The notes: a model not told the origin generated them from the sequence alone. Positions 8,591-17,064 are shown, counted from the first letter of the stretch. The stretch: 52,846 nucleotides of DNA from Neobacillus citreus (GCF_018343545.2 NZ_JAGYPE020000041.1:1-52846), one strand, 5' to 3'. Translations and numbers: made by a program.

Positions 8591-9565
8591 ATGGATACAA
8601 CTTCTCACATCTTAATGGGGTTGGGATTAGGTGCCCTTGCTCAAATTGATCCGGTGATCGCTAATGATGCTGCCCTGGCACAAGCTGTTGTTTTAGGTAC
8701 AGTCATAGGTTCCAATGCTCCTGATTTTGACTTTATGTATCTTTTGAAAGGAAAAGGCAGCTATTATCGAAACCACAGAGCATGGTCCCATTCTCTTCTT
8801 GCTTTACCATTATGGAGTGCTGCCCTTTCAGGAATTATTTTTTCCCTTTTCAATGTGCCGTCTTTTTCCCATCTATTCTTATGGACCTTCTTAGCCGTTA
8901 TTCTGCATGTCTTCTTTGATTTGTTTAATGTGCATGGAACGCAAGTCTTACTCCCTTTCTCAAAAAAATGGATTGCCTTTGATTCGCTCCCCTTATTTGA
9001 CCCAACGATTTCTTTCGTACATATCCTAGGATTTTGCCTGCTGCCTTTCAATGAACCTGGAAAAACCTTTCTTATTATCTATCTTTTTATCTTCCTATAT
9101 GTTGTTGTCCGGACCATTTACGCATTTTTAATAAAAAGAAAATTAGAGCACCACTTTACCCGGTCCCTCCGGATTAAATTGATTCCACGTACGTTCTTGT
9201 TTCAATGGGACGTCTTAATCGAGACAAATACAGACTTTTTATTTGGCGTCTATTCTGAAGGAAGTCTACACATTGAGCATACTTTTTCAAAGGAAATAGA
9301 CTTTCCAGAACTCGTTTCAGATAGCCAAAACCACCCTACCGTTTCCGATTTTCTTTCTAGCACACAATATGCCTTTCCGTTTGTTCGGTCTTGGAAAAAT
9401 GGATACCTCATTTATTGGAAGGACCTTCGTTTTCGTACCAAAAAATTTTTTCCCACTGTTGCCATTCTAGTTATTTCGTCTGATTTCAAGATGAAGAATT
9501 GCTTTATAGGTACCTTGCATTCCTTGAAGCAATACAAACAGGTTGTTCGAAAACTAAAAATATAA
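8591..9565 (+). CDS. yfhP: YfhP-like membrane-bound metal-dependent hydrolase family protein (DUF457)
   Basis: This 324-residue membrane protein has the LexA-binding-inner-membrane/metal-dependent-hydrolase signatures: DTTSHILMGLG at the start, GSNAPDFDF near 38, HRAWSHSLLALP near 60, and HVFFDLFNVHGTQ near 118. Four or so transmembrane segments fall before residue 190 and a soluble C-terminal domain follows. Length matches B. subtilis YfhP (about 327 residues), which has been described as a negative regulator of neighbouring genes including sspE. The GAGGAG site 7 bases before the ATG supports the start. The usual yfhQ neighbour is not present here. Confidence 0.82.
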   Translation: MDTTSHILMGLGLGALAQIDPVIANDAALAQAVVLGTVIGSNAPDFDFMYLLKGKGSYYRNHRAWSHSLLALPLWSAALSGIIFSLFNVPSFSHLFLWTFLAVILHVFFDLFNVHGTQVLLPFSKKWIAFDSLPLFDPTISFVHILGFCLLPFNEPGKTFLIIYLFIFLYVVVRTIYAFLIKRKLEHHFTRSLRIKLIPRTFLFQWDVLIETNTDFLFGVYSEGSLHIEHTFSKEIDFPELVSDSQNHPTVSDFLSSTQYAFPFVRSWKNGYLIYWKDLRFRTKKFFPTVAILVISSDFKMKNCFIGTLHSLKQYKQVVRKLKI

Positions 9566-9579
9566 AAAAGGGTGATCAA

Positions 9580-9687
9580 ATGGAAAAAACATTATGGATG
9601 ATTACTAGCGAAATAACAGGTTATGTTCATAGCACAATATTGCTCCCCCATCCTCACACTCTTTTTTATATAATAATTCCGCCATAA
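9580..9687 (+). CDS. Possible 35-residue small protein
   Basis: A short frame 14 bases after yfhP begins at ATG 9580 with AAAGGGTGA about 6 bases upstream and encodes MEKTLWMITSEITGYVHSTI followed by a hydrophobic His/Pro-containing end. It could be co-transcribed with yfhP. I do not recognise the family, and the length makes chance plausible. Confidence 0.3.
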   Translation: MEKTLWMITSEITGYVHSTILLPHPHTLFYIIIPP

Positions 9688-9728
9688 ATGTTATCCGCAC
9701 CCTAAAAAATAGTTTAGGAGGGAAAATA

Positions 9729-11363
9729 GTGAAAGGCGCATTGAATGGGAATGCCATCAGAAAAGCTGTACCTGCTTTGATCCTTACGACTTTGTTTTCA
9801 GCGGCTTTTGTTTTAGACTCAGGGAGACCTGAAACGACAGGCATTTCTCGTATCATCGAGACTGGTCAGTCGCGCATTCACGTTCAATTGCTTGGGGTTA
9901 ATGATTTTCACGGCCAATTAAATGTAACTCGTGAAGTAAACGGAAGACCAGTTGGCCGCGCGGATTATCTCGCTGCCTATCTAAAAGAAAGAAAAGCGAA
10001 AAACAAAAACACCCTTATCGTTCACGCCGGAGACATGGTTGGCGCAAGCGCACCCGTCTCTTCGCTTTTACAAGAGGAGCCCTCAATCGAAGTGTTAAAC
10101 CAAATCGGCTTTGATATCGGAACGTTAGGGAATCACGAGTTTGACCGGGGCGTGAAGGAAATGCTCAGATTGATTCGCGGAGGTTTCAACCAAAAGTCCG
10201 AATACTTTATTGGTGCTGGATTCCCCTATCTATGTGCCAATGTTCTTAACGCCAAGACGAATTCTCCCATTCTCCCTCCCTATAAAATTATGAAAATAGC
10301 AGGCATTCCAATCGGCTTCATCGGTGTCGTAACAGATGACACACCCAGCATGGTTGATTCGAACACGGTTGAAGGAGTCAAATTCATTGATGAGGTAACT
10401 GCCATTAATCAAGCCGTGACTGAATTAAAGGAACAAGGCGTGAAAGCAATCGTAGTCTTAGCACACAATGCGGGCAAACAGTCTTCCCATGACGCTGCCG
10501 CATCCGGTGAGATCGTTGAAATGGCAAAACTGGTGGATGATGAAGTGGACGTCATGTTTGCTGGCCACAGCCATTCTTACCTTAATACGGAGGTTGATGG
10601 AAAACTGCTAGTCCAGGCTGAATCCTACGGGACTGCCTTCTCCGATGTGGATTTGGAGATTGACCCAGTAACGAAGGACATTGTGAGTAAAAAAGCGGAG
10701 ATTGTTGTTACCTATCATGACTCTATCAAGCCAGATCCAGTGATGAAAGCATTGATTGAAAAATACGAAACAGAAGTTTCCTCTGTGGTGGATGAATTTG
10801 TTGGAACGGCTTCTTTTGATATAGTTGGAAATCGGAACGAAAACGGAGAATCCGCTTTGGGCAATCTGATTGCCGATTCCGAGCGTTCCATGATGAATAC
10901 GGATTTTGCTTTTATGAACCCAGGTGGAATCCGGGCAGATATTCAAGCTGGTACTGTCACTTATGAACAGCTGTTAACGATATTGCCCTTTCATCATCAC
11001 CTCGTGAAGATGACGTTGTCTGGCGACCAAATCCGTCAAGTATTAAATCAACAATGGCAGCCGGGCCAAGTGAGGATGCTGCAGGTTTCTGGTTTGAGAT
11101 ACACCTGGAATGATACGAAAGCTGGCAGTGACAAAGTAGTCGATATGTTTATGGATGACGGTGCCCGCATTCAACCTGAAAAAACCTACACCGTAACCGT
11201 AACTAGCTATCTGGCAAATGGCGGTGATCATTTCACTGTTTTTCGGAGTGGGACGTATAAAGAGATTGGACCTATTGATGTCGATAGTTTTAAAGAATAT
11301 ATGAAACAGTTTAATCAACCTATTCTCTCTTTCATTGATGGGCGGGTTCAAAAGGTTCACTGA
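9729..11363 (+). CDS. Secreted bifunctional metallophosphatase / 5'-nucleotidase
   Basis: This is a second UshA-family enzyme, 544 residues. A non-cleaved-anchor or signal peptide occupies residues 12-32. The metallophosphoesterase domain carries GVNDFHGQLN, HAGDMVGAS, TLGNHEFDRG, VLAHNAG and AGHSHSYLN. The C-terminal domain carries NGESALGNLIADS, NPGGIRADI and YLANGGDHF, the last being the substrate-stacking region. Unlike the enzyme at 2785 it keeps a canonical GD-hydrophobic metal motif and the NPGG(I/V)R motif, so it is the more typical nucleotidase. It starts with GTG, 7 bases after TTAGGAGGG. I could not see PhoP-like repeats upstream. The long tandem-repeat array follows directly. Confidence 0.92.
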   Translation: MKGALNGNAIRKAVPALILTTLFSAAFVLDSGRPETTGISRIIETGQSRIHVQLLGVNDFHGQLNVTREVNGRPVGRADYLAAYLKERKAKNKNTLIVHAGDMVGASAPVSSLLQEEPSIEVLNQIGFDIGTLGNHEFDRGVKEMLRLIRGGFNQKSEYFIGAGFPYLCANVLNAKTNSPILPPYKIMKIAGIPIGFIGVVTDDTPSMVDSNTVEGVKFIDEVTAINQAVTELKEQGVKAIVVLAHNAGKQSSHDAAASGEIVEMAKLVDDEVDVMFAGHSHSYLNTEVDGKLLVQAESYGTAFSDVDLEIDPVTKDIVSKKAEIVVTYHDSIKPDPVMKALIEKYETEVSSVVDEFVGTASFDIVGNRNENGESALGNLIADSERSMMNTDFAFMNPGGIRADIQAGTVTYEQLLTILPFHHHLVKMTLSGDQIRQVLNQQWQPGQVRMLQVSGLRYTWNDTKAGSDKVVDMFMDDGARIQPEKTYTVTVTSYLANGGDHFTVFRSGTYKEIGPIDVDSFKEYMKQFNQPILSFIDGRVQKVH

Positions 11364-11380
11364 TAGAATCCCTGCTAGTG

Positions 11381-11795
11381 AATGAAGGACATTTCCTCCC
11401 TGTAGCTCCTCTCTTTTGTCCTTCATCGCCTTGATGAAGGACTGTCCCAACCCGACGTTCTTTCATTTTGTCTTTCATCCCCTCCATGAAGGACATTTCC
11501 ACCCCGGGCCTCATTCGTTTTGGCCTTCATCTCCTCGATGAAGGACATTTCCACCCCGGGGCTCATTCGTTTTGGCCTTCATCGCCTCGATGAAGGACAT
11601 TTCCACCCCGGGCCTCATTCGTTTTGGCCTTCATTGCCCTCATGAAGGACATTTCCATCCCAGGGCTCATTCGTTTTGGTCTTCATCGCCTTCATGAAGG
11701 ACATTTTCAACACCAGGTTCCCTCATTTTGGCCTTCATCACCTTCATGAAGGACATTTTCAACACTAGGTTCCTCCATTTTGTCCTTCATCGCCA
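11381..11795. repeat. Tandem array of eight 52-bp hairpin repeats
   Basis: Eight copies of a 52-bp unit lie head to tail. The consensus opens (C/G)ATGAAGGACATTTCCA and closes TTTTGGCCTTCATCGCC, so ATGAAGG and CCTTCAT at the two ends form an inverted repeat and each copy, as well as each junction, can fold. The central four copies are almost identical and the outer copies more diverged, as expected from unequal exchange. No open frame crosses it convincingly. It fills the space between the nucleotidase gene and a 50-codon gene. Confidence 0.9.
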
Positions 11796-11947
11796 ATGCG
11801 GACAAATTCGCAAGAAATATTTAAAGGTAACTTTACACTTTCTTTATCTAAGCTTAAAAAATATAGGCTACAATTATCGTAAGTAACCGATTTAATAGCC
11901 ACAACGTTAAGGAAAATCAAATTTTATTCATAAAGGTAGGATGACTT

Positions 11948-12100
11948 ATGAATATTTCCTATAAAAACTATCAAGGCGGAAATAATAATTTAGTCGTAGT
12001 AGAAAGCGATGGAGTGGTTACCACAAGTTTAAAAGATAAGGATACCGCAATAAGAACCCATAAAAGAAAATTAAAGCGGTTAAAGGCTAAACAAAAGTGA
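11948..12100 (+). CDS. Small basic hypothetical protein (50 residues)
   Basis: The frame starts at ATG 11948 with AGGATG about 7 bases upstream (AAAGGTAGGATGACTTATG) and encodes 50 residues: a polar N-terminus (NISYKNYQGGNNNLVVVES) and a very basic helical end (HKRKLKRLKAKQK). I do not recognise a family. A -10-like TATAGG/ TAGGCTACAATT stretch lies about 70 bases upstream. It reads as a real small gene because of the site, codon pattern and its position outside the repeat. Confidence 0.55.
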   Translation: MNISYKNYQGGNNNLVVVESDGVVTTSLKDKDTAIRTHKRKLKRLKAKQK

Positions 12101-12105
12101 AACAT

Positions 12106-12172
12106 AGGGACGGTTCTCGTGGCAATTTTAATTAATTACTTGTTTTAAAAAGCCGGCGGAACCGTCCACGTG
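12106..12172. repeat. Dispersed GGGACGGTTCT palindromic element (paired copy)
   Basis: Two inverted arms, TAGGGACGGTTCTCGTGG and a GGAACCGTCCACGTGG copy, are separated by about 30 A/T-rich bases. The same motif pair occurs at 15941-15990 and 26603-26680, and single arms occur elsewhere in the window. It looks like a REP-type intergenic element. Confidence 0.6.
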
Positions 12173-12176
12173 GTTT

Positions 12177-12734
12177 CTAATAGTGTTTTATCAGCATTTT
12201 ATCAATTTCACGCACTTGATCATATGAAATTAATAGTTTCTCAGGTACCAAGGTTCTGCCGTATTCCCAGGAAGTCCTTTCTATTTGAGATAGAAGCTGT
12301 ACTTTTTCTTCATCTCCACCATAATGAATTGTCCTTAAGTCATGTTTGTTTTTCTTAAAATCTAAATAATATCCGAGTTGACGATAAAGAATAAGTTTTA
12401 CACAGTCTTCATCTGTTTGTTTAATTTTAAAGTTAATATTAGCTATGTATCCATTTATTTGTAGGTAGTTAAATTTAATAGTATTTGTCGATACGTTGTA
12501 ACTCATCGGTGCAGGTAATTTATTGTTCATCTCATAATTAATATCCAATTTGTGCTCTTCTAAAGTATTGCTTATAATCTCCTCAATATCCCATATATAA
12601 AGCATTCTATCGACCACTTCCCTTCCTAAAATCTTTTCATTAAAAATAATTTTTTCTGCCTTCCTCTCTTTATTTTTATGAAATGGTAACGGAAAGTAAA
12701 TCCTTCCATTTACCTTAAGTCTTAATACCTGCAT
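12177..12734 (-). CDS. Hypothetical protein with a degenerate metallopeptidase-like motif
   Basis: The product has 185 residues with no signal peptide and I do not recognise a named family. Around residue 120 the segment LILYRQLGYYLDF has the shape of a gluzincin-type LxxHELGHxLD helix, but both metal-binding histidines are replaced (RQLGY), so if related it is catalytically dead. The C-terminal third is helical and charged. The ATG at 12734 follows GGAAGGATACGGTTG at good spacing; a TTG directly before it is an alternative. It is monocistronic, converging on the palindromic element. Confidence 0.6.
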   Translation of the reverse strand: MQVLRLKVNGRIYFPLPFHKNKERKAEKIIFNEKILGREVVDRMLYIWDIEEIISNTLEEHKLDINYEMNNKLPAPMSYNVSTNTIKFNYLQINGYIANINFKIKQTDEDCVKLILYRQLGYYLDFKKNKHDLRTIHYGGDEEKVQLLSQIERTSWEYGRTLVPEKLLISYDQVREIDKMLIKHY

Positions 12735-12803
12735 CAACCGTATCCTTCCATTTTTTTATTATTTATTTCGACAAAGATAGTTCTTTTGTCTTATTTTTCC
12801 TGA

Positions 12804-12831
12804 TTTACACAACATTTACAGAATATTTATT
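12804..12831 (+). promoter_or_regulatory. Candidate PhoP box upstream of the PHP-type esterase
   Basis: TTTACA (12804), TTTACA (12815) and TTTATT (12826) recur at an exact 11-bp period on the coding strand, 70-97 bases before the start codon. This is the PhoP direct-repeat pattern, and the downstream gene encodes a secreted phosphoesterase-type protein. Confidence 0.5.
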
Positions 12832-12900
12832 CTCCTCTAATAAAACTTATTTAATATTTAATCTGTTGAGCAAGCAAATTAATAAGGGGGCGAAGGAAAA

Positions 12901-14436
12901 ATGAAAACTCGTTTTAAGAAGGCTATTCCTTTCATTGCAACAACGGTTCTTGCAACCACTGCACTTACAACCCAATCATTATTTAATGAGGGTGGTAATC
13001 AAAAAGCTGAAGCACAGTCAGTCTCAAATGAAGATGTGAAAAAGAAGGATGCTACATGGCTTGCAGGTGATCATCACGTCCATAGCGAATGGAGTGTTGG
13101 TTGGGACAATTCCACAAATCCTCCGACTGCTATTAGAGGTGGGGATGCTATCTATCCAATCTCTAAAAATGCCGAAAATGGTAAAAAGTATGGACTTGAT
13201 TGGATGATGACAACTGATCACGGCGGCCCTAACCATTCTAAGGTCAATTTAGAACAGGCTTATCCTGAATTATTAAAATCCCGTGCAGCGGTTCCTGAAG
13301 TTCTTCAATTTTATGGAATGGAGTTTGATACACCAGCAGCTGATCACAGCACGCTAATGATCCCAAAAGTTGATAATGAATCGCAAGTGCTTTATGAAAT
13401 TGAAAGTAAATTCAATAAACGCGACCCATATCCAAATGATGGAAGCAGGGATACGGAATCAACTATGATTGAAGCTCTTAACTATATGAAACAAATGGAC
13501 GAGCTTCCAATTTCTATCGCCCATCATCCATCCCGTTCAGCAACAGGTGTTGGTGTTTGGGGACAAGATACTCCGCAAGAGTTCCGTAATTGGAACGATA
13601 CTGCACCTAACATTTCTATCGGTATGGAAGGTGCCCCAGGACACCAGGCGGCTGCTATTAATCCAGATGGCACACTTGATCCTAAAGGATCCCGTGGCTC
13701 ATACGGAAACGTAAACGCTCCAACCATGGGTGGATTTGACCAAATGTCAGCTATCGTTGGCGGTTTATGGGATTCGATGTTAGGTGAAGGAAGACATTGG
13801 TGGATTACTGCTACCTCTGACTCACATGTTAACTGGCGTGATGGAGGAAGTGATTTCTGGCCTGGTGAATATTCGAAAACATATGTTAAAGCAAAGAAAG
13901 ATTATAAGGATGTAATGGAAAACCTTCGTAATGGTAATGTGTTTGTTACCACGGGTGACCTTATCTCAGAACTTGATGTTAAACTGCAGGCAGGAGGAAA
14001 ATCACCATTGCATGCACAGGCAAAAGGAAATACAGCATCAATCGGTGAAACTCTCACACTTCCAAGTAAGAAATCTGATGTAACAGTAACTATTCGCATC
14101 AAAGATCCAAACGCTGCGAACTCTCATGGAGATAAGCCAAATGTTCAACGTGTTGACTTAATCATGGGAGAAGTGAACGGAAAAGTGGAAGACCGCTCAA
14201 CTGCTTCTAATCCTACAACAAAGGTTGTGAAGCGTTTCACTGAAAATGATTGGAAACAAGACGGTGAATACATCACGATTACTTATACTTTAAAAGATGT
14301 GGATAAAGATAGCTACATTCGTTTACGTGGTACTAACACTGATCAATTAGAACCAGAAAAAGATCCTAAAGGTGAAAACCCATGGAATGATCTTTGGTTC
14401 TACTCAAACCCAATTTTCATGAAAGCAAGTAAATAA
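12901..14436 (+). CDS. Secreted PHP-domain phosphoesterase (CehA/McbA-like)
   Basis: This 511-residue protein has a signal peptide (residues 1 to about 38, ending KAEAQS). The PHP metallohydrolase domain shows all four expected metal motifs: GDHHVHSEWS near 58, TTDHGG near 102, IAHHPSR near 203 and TSDSHVNWR near 302. A C-terminal beta-rich domain (about 350-511) follows and may bind substrate or cell wall. The PHP family cleaves phosphoesters using two or three metals; the substrate is unknown, but phosphate acquisition fits its PhoP-like upstream repeats and the phosphatase genes nearby. GGGGGCGAAGG precedes the ATG. It could be co-transcribed with the downstream HupE-like gene, although a terminator-like hairpin lies between. 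Confidence 0.82.
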   Translation: MKTRFKKAIPFIATTVLATTALTTQSLFNEGGNQKAEAQSVSNEDVKKKDATWLAGDHHVHSEWSVGWDNSTNPPTAIRGGDAIYPISKNAENGKKYGLDWMMTTDHGGPNHSKVNLEQAYPELLKSRAAVPEVLQFYGMEFDTPAADHSTLMIPKVDNESQVLYEIESKFNKRDPYPNDGSRDTESTMIEALNYMKQMDELPISIAHHPSRSATGVGVWGQDTPQEFRNWNDTAPNISIGMEGAPGHQAAAINPDGTLDPKGSRGSYGNVNAPTMGGFDQMSAIVGGLWDSMLGEGRHWWITATSDSHVNWRDGGSDFWPGEYSKTYVKAKKDYKDVMENLRNGNVFVTTGDLISELDVKLQAGGKSPLHAQAKGNTASIGETLTLPSKKSDVTVTIRIKDPNAANSHGDKPNVQRVDLIMGEVNGKVEDRSTASNPTTKVVKRFTENDWKQDGEYITITYTLKDVDKDSYIRLRGTNTDQLEPEKDPKGENPWNDLWFYSNPIFMKASK

Positions 14437-14463
14437 TTAGGAACTCAATCTCAAAGAGATCTT

Positions 14464-14494
14464 GACGAGGGGCATTTTATACTCCTCGTCTTTC
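14464..14494 (+). terminator. Probable terminator after the PHP gene
   Basis: GACGAGG / CCTCGTC arms (14464-14490) with a 13-nt loop are followed by TTTCC. The T-run is short, so read-through into the next gene is possible. Confidence 0.55.
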
Positions 14495-14552
14495 CGTTAT
14501 CTTTAATCATCAACAACATTGCGAGAAAACATTTGAAATGGACGTGGAATGA

Positions 14553-15608
14553 ATGAAAAAGCTATGGCTGCCTACTTTATTCTTTTTACTTTTATTTGGT
14601 TCCCTTTTGCCTGCCCCCTCATCTGCTCATACAAATAATAGTGAAGGTTTTTCTAGCATTGATGTGAAGGAGAAATCGCTAGATTACGAGTTAAAACTCG
14701 ATCTAGAAGAACTAGGGCATGCCCTTAATAAGACAACAGCTGAAAAGGAACTAATTAACAATAAGATTGTGGAGCAATATATTAATTCCCATATAAAACT
14801 TTATGCGGATAGTCAACTTATTGAGGGCAAATTGGAAAAATCAGATATAGAGATGATTAACGAGAAACCATTTTCGGTCATTAACTTGAATTATAATATT
14901 GAACATAAACCCCAAAAACTAGTAATGGAATATAATATGTTTTTGGACGACTCCGATCCAAGTCATGCCAATTTCGCAACCATTAAAATGGACGGGAAAC
15001 AACAGGAAAAGGTTCTTACGTTTGAATCGAGGGAATTAGAAATTGGTGAAGTAAGCCTTTTGCAAAATGTTAAACAGTTTGTCGTTCTTGGCTTAGAGCA
15101 TATTTTTACAGGCTATGACCATATCCTGTTTATCATTAGTTTACTTTTTGGGGCAAAAACTTTTCGTCACATTCTTTCTTTAGTCACTGCCTTTACGATT
15201 GCCCATAGTATCACACTGGCTCTTGCTACTTTCGACATTGTTCAGCTGCCAAGCAGATTTGTGGAATCCGCTATCGCCTTAAGCATCGTCTACGTTGCCC
15301 TGATGAATATTTTTAATAAGGACTCCAAACACCAGCCTTGGCTTGCTTTTGCTTTTGGTTTAATCCATGGATTCGGTTTTGCCGGAATATTATCGGAAAT
15401 GAGATTAGACACAAACCATATGGCTGCATCCCTCTTATCTTTTAATATCGGAATCGAAATCGGCCAACTAATCATTGTATCGTTGGTATACCCGCTTATT
15501 TTATGGATCAAGAAATTAACGGTGAAACCAATAAAATGGGTCATTCCCGGAACATCAGCAGCCATTTTAGCATTTGGTCTTGTGTGGTTTATTCAAAGAG
15601 CTTTTTAA
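14553..15608 (+). CDS. HupE/UreJ-like membrane protein with extracytoplasmic domain
   Basis: This 351-residue protein has a signal peptide (about 1-25, ending SSAH), an extracytoplasmic domain to about residue 165, then six or seven membrane helices of the HupE/UreJ_2 type. Conserved elements include LGLEHIFTGYDHILFI near 178, TAFTIAHSITL near 213 and GLIHGFGFAG near 270. The His/Asp/Glu residues of these motifs resemble those of HupE/UreJ nickel or cobalt permeases. The large N-terminal domain places it in a subgroup whose transport substrate is not established. The start ATG has a GTGGAATGA site. Only the PHP gene upstream suggests any context. Confidence 0.8.
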   Translation: MKKLWLPTLFFLLLFGSLLPAPSSAHTNNSEGFSSIDVKEKSLDYELKLDLEELGHALNKTTAEKELINNKIVEQYINSHIKLYADSQLIEGKLEKSDIEMINEKPFSVINLNYNIEHKPQKLVMEYNMFLDDSDPSHANFATIKMDGKQQEKVLTFESRELEIGEVSLLQNVKQFVVLGLEHIFTGYDHILFIISLLFGAKTFRHILSLVTAFTIAHSITLALATFDIVQLPSRFVESAIALSIVYVALMNIFNKDSKHQPWLAFAFGLIHGFGFAGILSEMRLDTNHMAASLLSFNIGIEIGQLIIVSLVYPLILWIKKLTVKPIKWVIPGTSAAILAFGLVWFIQRAF

Positions 15609-15699
15609 AAAGGCTTTTTTCGTAAATACAGTTGCTTCTTTCTATAGAATTGGCGTAACAAAGAGTAATATTATACTTTTTCAGAGGGTTTTCAGATCT

Positions 15700-15905
15700 T
15701 TTTTGTGAATCCAGCACCTTTATTTGCGATTTTACGAGTATTATTTGCGAATCCAACCTTGTTATTTGCGATTTTATAATTTTTATTTGCGAATCCGCCA
15801 ATTTTATTGAATTTTGCAATTTTTATTTGCGAATCTGACACTTTTATTTGCGAATTCACCCCTTTTATTTGCGATTTCTATTTCTTTATTTGCGAATTCT
15901 TATTA
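15700..15905. repeat. TTTGCGAATCC-type short tandem repeats
   Basis: About nine copies of TTTGCGA(A/T)T(C/T)-like motifs (one reads TTTGTGAATCC) are spaced every 20-30 bases, separated by variable A/T-rich linkers. A second array of the same family lies at 45590-45785. No coding frame is supported across it. Confidence 0.75.
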
Positions 15906-15940
15906 GCAACTATTTTTTAGAAAAGAGCCTAAAAAAATGC

Positions 15941-15990
15941 CATAGGGACGGATTTCTATCATTTTGAGGCAAGAGAACCGTCCCCATGCA
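15941..15990. repeat. Dispersed GGGACGG palindromic element (paired copy)
   Basis: CATAGGGACGG and AGAACCGTCCCCATG arms face each other around a short centre, just downstream of the minus-strand phosphotransferase gene. It might double as a hairpin for that gene, but no T-run follows. Confidence 0.55.
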
Positions 15991-15996
15991 TCATTC

Positions 15997-17064
15997 CTAA
16001 AGCCCCTTAGTCCACAACAAGGCGTATTCAATATAGCTGGCAGCTGCTCGATTCATCCGTGCAAATCTCTCGTCCTGGGTCTGTCCTTTGAAATACCGGA
16101 AGTAAATTTGCTGAGCTATGACAGCTAATTTAAAGTACGAGAAGGTAAGATAAAAAGGTATATTAGCAACCTCAATGCCGCTTTTCTTCGCGTACCTTTC
16201 TAAAAATTCTCTGCGAGTAAAGAAGCCTTCTTTTGCTGTGATAGGTTGTTTTCCTGACCCGCCTTTTAATTCGTCAGGGTCGCCGGATTCCAGCCAGTAA
16301 CATAAGGCTACCCCAACATCTGCAAGCGGATCGCCGATTGTTGCCATTTCCCAATCAAACAAACCGTTCATCTCACGAAAATCCTCTGAAAACATCGCAT
16401 TATTCAATTTATAATCATATTGAATGATGGCGGGTTTAGGTGATTCAGGGATATTTTTATGCAGCCAGGAAGTTAACTCCTTAACACCGGGAACCTCTTC
16501 CGTTTTGGCATTTTCGTACCGTTTAATCCAGCCGCCAGTCTGCCGCTCCATAAATCCGTCCGGCCTTGAGATGTTTAGTAATTCCGTTTTCGTGTAATCG
16601 ACCTGATGTAGTTCTACCAATTGATCGACCATGATTTCCGATATTTTTCTCCCTAAACTAGATTGATAGGGAACATGTGCAGGAAACTCTTTATCTAACA
16701 CTATCCCTTTTCTTCTTTCCATGATAAAAAAAGGACTGCCGACAATGGAGTGATCATTGGAAAAAATATACGGCTTGGGCGCGGTCGGAAAGATCGGGTT
16801 CACATTCGATAAAATCGTATATTCCCGCTCCATATCATGGGCTTTTGGGGCAACAGGTCCGTGCGGCGGCCGGCGCAGCACTGCCTCCCATTCACCAACA
16901 CGTATTAAATAGGTCAGATTGGATTGACCTGCACCAAATTGTTCAATCTCCAATTTACCCGCAGGGGCTTCCTCGATATGTTCATGAATAAACTTTTGAA
17001 GCTTCTCTTTATCGAGCTCCTCCCCTTTTCTCACATCAATCGTGTCACGAAAGGTTTCCTTCAT
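15997..17064 (-). CDS. APH-like phosphotransferase associated with acyl-CoA dehydrogenases (ACAD10/11-type kinase domain)
   Basis: This protein of about 355 residues has an aminoglycoside-phosphotransferase/choline-kinase fold of the type that accompanies ACAD10/11-like acyl-CoA dehydrogenases. These are proposed to phosphorylate 4-hydroxyacyl-CoA or similar hydroxy acids. Visible motifs are GAGQSNLTYLIRV near 45, the catalytic loop IIQYDYKLNNAMF near 218 and the metal-binding FDWEMATIGDPLADVG near 238. In the catalytic loop the usual His-Gly-Asp is Gln-Tyr-Asp, so the Asp is kept but not the His. The ATG at 17064 is preferred over GTG 17076 because of GGGAGTG about 9 bases upstream. It follows the beta-oxidation operon but a strong terminator intervenes. 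Confidence 0.82.
   Translation of the reverse strand: MKETFRDTIDVRKGEELDKEKLQKFIHEHIEEAPAGKLEIEQFGAGQSNLTYLIRVGEWEAVLRRPPHGPVAPKAHDMEREYTILSNVNPIFPTAPKPYIFSNDHSIVGSPFFIMERRKGIVLDKEFPAHVPYQSSLGRKISEIMVDQLVELHQVDYTKTELLNISRPDGFMERQTGGWIKRYENAKTEEVPGVKELTSWLHKNIPESPKPAIIQYDYKLNNAMFSEDFREMNGLFDWEMATIGDPLADVGVALCYWLESGDPDELKGGSGKQPITAKEGFFTRREFLERYAKKSGIEVANIPFYLTFSYFKLAVIAQQIYFRYFKGQTQDERFARMNRAAASYIEYALLWTKGL

Noticed and set aside
11381..11795. CRISPR array
   Set aside because: The whole 52-bp unit is repeated with no unique spacer between conserved repeats, and there are no cas genes in the window.
12106..12172. Terminator for the 50-residue protein gene
   Set aside because: The arms belong to the dispersed GGGACGG element and no T-run follows on the plus strand.
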